Made by a program: the position numbers and the translations under genes
DNA from: Salinicoccus halodurans
GTDB taxonomy: Bacteria > Bacillota > Bacilli > Staphylococcales > Salinicoccaceae
Length of the DNA: 64,000 nt
Direction of reading: 5' to 3'
Assembly: GCF_900114445.1 (NCBI RefSeq)
Contig: NZ_FOTB01000004.1
Coordinates: 18,272 to 82,271, forward strand
Part shown: positions 60,869 to 64,000 of the stretch, one piece after another
Layout: each line of letters begins with the position of its first letter
Position numbering within the stretch: position 1 is the first letter of the stretch
The notes under the pieces: model-generated
Told to the model about the DNA's origin: nothing
Database searches by the model: none
The model's input: only the letters and a program-made list of their open reading frames with translations

Positions 60869-61594
60869 ATGGACATGACACCAGGCAAAGTGCACACGAT
60901 CGATTTCGAATCGGAGACACTTGGTGAAACTTATGAAATACAATATTATCTTCCTAAAAATTTTTCTGATCTTTACAAGCATCATGTGGTGCTCACTTTC
61001 GATTCCCAGGATTTCTTCAAATTCGGGCAGATTGAGCGCCAGTATGAGAAGCTGTGGGAGGCGGGCGAGGTCGAACGCGCCATCATCGTCGGCGTGCCGT
61101 ATCCGTCGGTCGAATGGCGCAACGACTATTTCAGCCCGAACGGCGAACATCATGAAGCATTCGTTTCATTCGTCTCCCGCGAGCTGATCCACTGGGTCGA
61201 CAACACCTTCCCTACTTTGAAGGTTGGTACTTCACGCCTGTTAATGGGTGAATCGCTGGCAGGAAGCTTTGCGTTCTCGGTGGCGGTCACCTATCCGGCG
61301 ACGTTCTCGCAGGCAGTGGCGTTCAGCCCGTTTGTCGATGATGACTTTATTCAGAAATTCAAGGATCAGATGATGCTGATGCATCTGGACCTGTATCATA
61401 CGATCGGTTTGGAAGAGGACGACTTTAAGACAATCTCGGGCAATCAGGCCGATTTCCTGACGCCGAACCGCAGGCTGAATGAATATCTTGAGGGCGAACC
61501 GCTCGAATATGAATACCATGAGCTTGACGGCGGGCACATCTGGAAAGTGTGGAAACCAGAGCTCGACACGATACTGAAACACTACCTGGGTTAG
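60869..61594 (+). CDS. YjcH-like esterase (alpha/beta hydrolase)
   Basis: 241 residues, cytoplasmic, putative esterase D-like family. The nucleophile elbow is MGESLAGSFAF with Ser129 and the general-base His223 lies in DGGHIWKVW; VVLTFDSQDFFKFGQ and RAIIVGVPYPSVEWRNDYFS are conserved-looking segments. In Bacillus yjcG and yjcH are neighbours; here the order is yjcH then yjcG. It probably hydrolyses a small ester; substrate unknown. Confidence 0.8.
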   Translation: MDMTPGKVHTIDFESETLGETYEIQYYLPKNFSDLYKHHVVLTFDSQDFFKFGQIERQYEKLWEAGEVERAIIVGVPYPSVEWRNDYFSPNGEHHEAFVSFVSRELIHWVDNTFPTLKVGTSRLLMGESLAGSFAFSVAVTYPATFSQAVAFSPFVDDDFIQKFKDQMMLMHLDLYHTIGLEEDDFKTISGNQADFLTPNRRLNEYLEGEPLEYEYHELDGGHIWKVWKPELDTILKHYLG

Positions 61595-61657
61595 AATATT
61601 ATGTATTTTTCCAAAAAGTCTGATATAATTGAATTAAAATAAACGGGAGGAATCAAG

Positions 61658-62173
61658 ATGAATTTTGGGGTAGCAATGTTTCCATCCAAACAACTGCAAG
61701 ACAAAGTAAACCAGTACAGAAAAAGATATGATGCGCATTATGCACTCATCCCGCCGCACATCACGGTGAAAGAAAGCTTCGAAGCCGATGAGTCGGAAAA
61801 AGAAAAAATCATCGAATATCTGAAAGATGTGGCTAAAAAACACGATCCTGTTGATATCGAAATCAAAAAGGTTTCGAGCTTTGTGCCGAATTCACAGGTA
61901 ATCTACTTCAAAGTTGAAAAGAACGAAAAGTTGAACGCCATCCATGACGACCTTAACAAAGGGGACTTCTACGGCGAAAACCAGCATCCATTCGTTCCCC
62001 ACTTCACTATCGCACAGGGCCAGACTTCACAGGAATATGAAGACATGTTCGGACACTTGAGCATGATCGGCATCGACCATTCAGAAACACTCAATAAAAT
62101 CAGCCTCTGCTTCCAGTTGGAAAACGGTATGTGGCAGGTTTCCGAGACATTCAGACTCGGCAGCGGTGAATAA
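61658..62173 (+). CDS. YjcG-like 2H phosphoesterase
   Basis: 171 residues with the two HxT motifs of the 2H (LigT/CPDase) superfamily: PPHITVKE (H34-x-T36) and VPHFTIAQ (H115-x-T117). These histidines cut 2',3'-cyclic phosphate or related RNA ends. GGGAGG precedes its ATG. Follows YjcH by 63 nt and is ended by a strong terminator. Confidence 0.85.
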   Translation: MNFGVAMFPSKQLQDKVNQYRKRYDAHYALIPPHITVKESFEADESEKEKIIEYLKDVAKKHDPVDIEIKKVSSFVPNSQVIYFKVEKNEKLNAIHDDLNKGDFYGENQHPFVPHFTIAQGQTSQEYEDMFGHLSMIGIDHSETLNKISLCFQLENGMWQVSETFRLGSGE

Positions 62174-62198
62174 TAATTATTCATATTTGATTTGAAAA

Positions 62199-62229
62199 CC
62201 CCTCCACGGTGTGGAGGGGTTGTTTTTTT
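62199..62229. terminator. Terminator of yjcG
   Basis: CCCCTCCAC / GTGGAGGGG with a 3-nt loop followed by TTGTTTTTTT. On the minus strand the stem is followed by TTTTC, so it can also end transcripts coming from NERD3 and its array. Confidence 0.85.
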
Positions 62230-62239
62230 ACAGGGGATG

Positions 62240-62690
62240 TTTGTCTTGGGTGACGATGGCCATATGGCGCGGGTGCTGGCATTCGTCGGAGGCGACGATG
62301 GCCGTGTGACGCAGTTTCTGGCATTCGTCAGGGGCGACGATGGCCGGATGATGCAGTTTCTGGCATTCGTTTGGGCGACGATGGCCATATGGCGTGGTTA
62401 CTGGCATTCGCGGAGGCAACGATGGCCATGTGACGCAGTTTCTGGCATTCGTTTGGGCGACGATGGCCATATGGCGCGGGTGCTGGCATTCGTCGGAGGC
62501 GACGATGGCCGGATGACGCAGTTTCTGGCATTCGTTTGGGCGACGATGGCCATATGGCGTGGTTACTGGCATTCGCGGAGGCAACGATGGCCATATGACG
62601 CAGTTTCTGGCATTCGTTTGGGTGACGATGGCCATATGGCGCGGGTGCTGGCATTAGTTTGGGCGACGACAGCCATTAATAGATATATCA
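62240..62690 (-). repeat. Tandem hairpin array 3 (41/42-bp units) behind NERD3
   Basis: Eleven units with GACGATGGCC (or AACGATGGCC) at 62252, 62294, 62336, 62377, 62418, 62459, 62501, 62542, 62583, 62624 and 62665, plus a partial unit at the left. Two subtypes mostly alternate: one continues ATATGGCG and GG, the other gTGACGCAGTTTC, both followed by CTGGCATTCG. In the NERD3 direction the unit starts GGCCATCGTCGCC and continues ACGAATGCC. The core TCGTCG-GAGG-CGACGA forms a hairpin in many units. It begins 8-20 nt after the NERD3 stop codon (62688) with no terminator and ends at the yjcG terminator. Units can be read as protein in several frames because they lack stops; I do not consider that coding. 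Confidence 0.9.
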
Positions 62691-63671
62691 TTGAGTTTTC
62701 AACTTATTATCAGTATCATATCTGGATTTATAATTTTTTCTATTTAAAAGTGTGATCAGATCCTGCATTTCTAAAGTATATGCAGTTTTTCTTCCAGCTC
62801 CCACTTTTTCAGCATATTTATTCAGCAGTCTCCGTATTGACCTTTCATTCTTGTCCATTCCTGCGAACCGTTTTAATTTCTCTTTAGTCATTGGCGTATT
62901 ATGAAATATAATATTAAAATCTACCATTGCCCGCACGATCATTTTCTCTATCGTTTCCTTATTACCACACTGAACACATTTCGTATGATACCTTCCAAAT
63001 ATCATTTCAAATTTTCCACAGGCACAGCAGTAGTTACCAGCTTTCACTCTTTCAGGATCCACTTCCGGTAATTCCATGGGATTATCTATAAAATAGTCTT
63101 TTAATCTTAAAGCCGTTTCGTGTGCGCGGGGGCCGACATGCATTTTATTCAATTCCTTCATATAATGACGAAGCATTGATCGTTGTACAATATTTTTTGG
63201 CTTTTCCTGTTTAATCTCCAGATTAAAATTAGGATTCACAAAAATCACTTTGTAATCCCGTTCAAAATTATGATGGAGCAAAGATCGAAGCTTCAACAGT
63301 TTATTACCAGTTCGCACCGCCTGGGCCACAGGCTCTTCTGAAATTTGTATGCCATTTATGAACCATCCATCGTTTTCGTAAGAATAAAGACCGCTGTAAT
63401 TTTTTATTTCATGCACTATAAGTTTATTTTCCGTGATGATTAATGAGTCGATCTGGAGAATGCCTCCTTCAATTTTCATCCATAAATCCCTATAAATTAA
63501 TAAATTGTCATGTCCGGCTTCATCAAAAATCCGATCATACCCTACTTCGCCGTCAAATCCTTTTCTTAAAATCGATAATTTTCTGGCTTCTTCCCTGGTT
63601 AATTCACACCTTCGGTTAAGCGCTTCGTAATAATGCAACTCTTTGGATTTCAATCTTTCATTTAAAAACAT
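62688..63671 (-). CDS. NERD-domain protein with zinc ribbon, copy 3
   Basis: 327 residues, ATG at 63671 with AAGGGGGG upstream. NERD residues GEVGYDRIFD (E42), QIDSLIIT (D75) and VHEIKNYSG (E88, K90) have exactly the numbering of copies 1 and 2. Then AQAVRTGNKLLKL, a zinc ribbon (CCACG...CVQCG) and a C-terminal domain with MTKEKLKRFAGMDKNERSIR and RLLNKYAEKVGAGRKTAYTL, which reads as a winged helix. More AT-rich than the other copies. Followed by array 3, with array 5 upstream of its promoter. Predicted nuclease-like; target unknown. Confidence 0.85.
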   Translation of the reverse strand: MFLNERLKSKELHYYEALNRRCELTREEARKLSILRKGFDGEVGYDRIFDEAGHDNLLIYRDLWMKIEGGILQIDSLIITENKLIVHEIKNYSGLYSYENDGWFINGIQISEEPVAQAVRTGNKLLKLRSLLHHNFERDYKVIFVNPNFNLEIKQEKPKNIVQRSMLRHYMKELNKMHVGPRAHETALRLKDYFIDNPMELPEVDPERVKAGNYCCACGKFEMIFGRYHTKCVQCGNKETIEKMIVRAMVDFNIIFHNTPMTKEKLKRFAGMDKNERSIRRLLNKYAEKVGAGRKTAYTLEMQDLITLLNRKNYKSRYDTDNKLKTQ

Positions 63672-63706
63672 CGGCTTTGCCCCCCCTTAAATAAAAAACT
63701 CCTTTC

Positions 63707-63736
63707 CTATATATAGGTAAAAACAGCTGATTTGAT
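63707..63736 (-). promoter_or_regulatory. Shared NERD promoter element, locus 3
   Basis: On the minus strand ATCAAATCAGC (complement of 63726-63736), 9 nt, then CTATATATAG (complement of 63707-63716), 35 nt before the ATG. Identical spacing to loci 1 and 2. Confidence 0.75.
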
Positions 63737-63910
63737 TTTTTGTTCGGTGAAATAAAATAGTAAAAAGTAACATCTTTATTGAAAAGCCTGTTAAATCAAC
63801 AAATCATATTGTAAATTAACACTTATATTTTACTGATTATATAAATAAAGATCTGTAAACACAGATTTCTGACCGCCGTTAGCCTGAGCAATGACAGCAT
63901 AATCTATCAT

Positions 63911-64000
63911 ATGGACATCGTCGTCCTCGACGAAGGCCGCATAACCTCGCATATGGACGTCGTCATCCCCGACGAAGGCCACATAACCTCGCATATGGAC
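63911..64000 (+). repeat. Tandem array 5 (42-bp units), cut by the window edge
   Basis: ATGGAC starts at 63911, 63953 and 63995, 42 bp apart. The unit is ATGGACATCGTCGTCCTCGA then CGAAGGCCGCATAACCTCGCAT. TCGTCG and CGACGA form a stem. It matches array 4 and the reverse complement of array 3. The array continues beyond the window, so its neighbour is unknown. Confidence 0.85.

Noticed and set aside
62240..62690. CRISPR array
   Set aside because: The whole 41-42 bp unit is repeated, without unique spacers, units vary in sequence and no cas genes are present. The same applies to the arrays at 32413, 47397, 53667 and 63911.
62192..62755. Open frames through array 3, on both strands, as repeat proteins
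   Set aside because: The repeat simply lacks stop codons. Because unit length shifts between 41 and 42 the frame changes from unit to unit, no ribosome site precedes, and the frame ends in the NERD3 gene on the other strand.
1..64000. tRNA, rRNA or phage integration sites
   Set aside because: I looked for CCA-ended cloverleaves and conserved rRNA phrases and saw none; no integrase or att-like duplication was evident.

Overview
The window comes from a low-GC Gram-positive of the Staphylococcaceae. MurE carries the lysine-type motif DNPANDDP, murE is followed by a small gene and prfC and faces an LtaA-type flippase, and the region also holds ComK, a SigH-type sigma factor, a GW-module glucosaminidase and a YjcH/YjcG pair. 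By eye most of the window is moderate in GC, which would fit Salinicoccus or a relative, but the genus is a guess. The first ~11.4 kb, the 24.8-26.3 kb stretch and the last NERD gene look clearly more AT-rich, suggesting separate origins.

Layout. 1-24.8 kb is a cell-surface glycopolymer region: a Wzz/CpsD pair and the first codons of a UDP-sugar dehydrogenase; glycosyltransferases; a first TagG/TagH-type exporter; a GW-repeat glucosaminidase; an LCP ligase with two companions; and an eight-gene block (23.6-15.2 kb) starting with a second TagG, holding a second TagH, two large proteins with a shared C-terminal GT-B domain, and small coiled-coil or beta proteins; then an acyltransferase. 25.2-26.8 kb holds a RelBE-type toxin-antitoxin pair and a MarR regulator. 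26.8-29.3 kb holds an overlapping pair: an unknown protein and a membrane-anchored HExxH metallopeptidase-like protein. comK and sigH are adjacent and divergent at 29.4-30.7 kb. 32.8-43.2 kb is a run with a degenerate phosphoesterase, a KtrB-type K+ transporter, HtrA protease, TerC behind a yybP-ykoY riboswitch, prfC, murE and ltaA. 43.3-53.6 kb holds two copies, in opposite orientation, of a four-gene module (2-TM protein, Tat-exported small subunit, GMC oxidoreductase, TatC), flanking a NERD gene and galU. 53.6-62.2 kb holds an M23 peptidase, a TetR-ABC exporter operon, an AI-2E family protein, an alanine symporter, YjcH and YjcG.

The most unusual signal is a recurrent NERD module. Three paralogous NERD nuclease-like proteins (31.4, 47.5 and 62.7 kb) share the same spacing of nuclease-type residues and the same composite promoter element (ATCAAATYRGC, exactly 9 nt, CTATATATAG). 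Each stop codon runs directly into a tandem array of 41-42 bp hairpin-forming units, ending at a convergent terminator. Two more arrays of the same family lie at 53.67 kb and at the right edge. Unit sequences of arrays 3, 4 and 5 are clearly related, array 2 partly, array 1 mainly in period and geometry. I know of no described system with this architecture.
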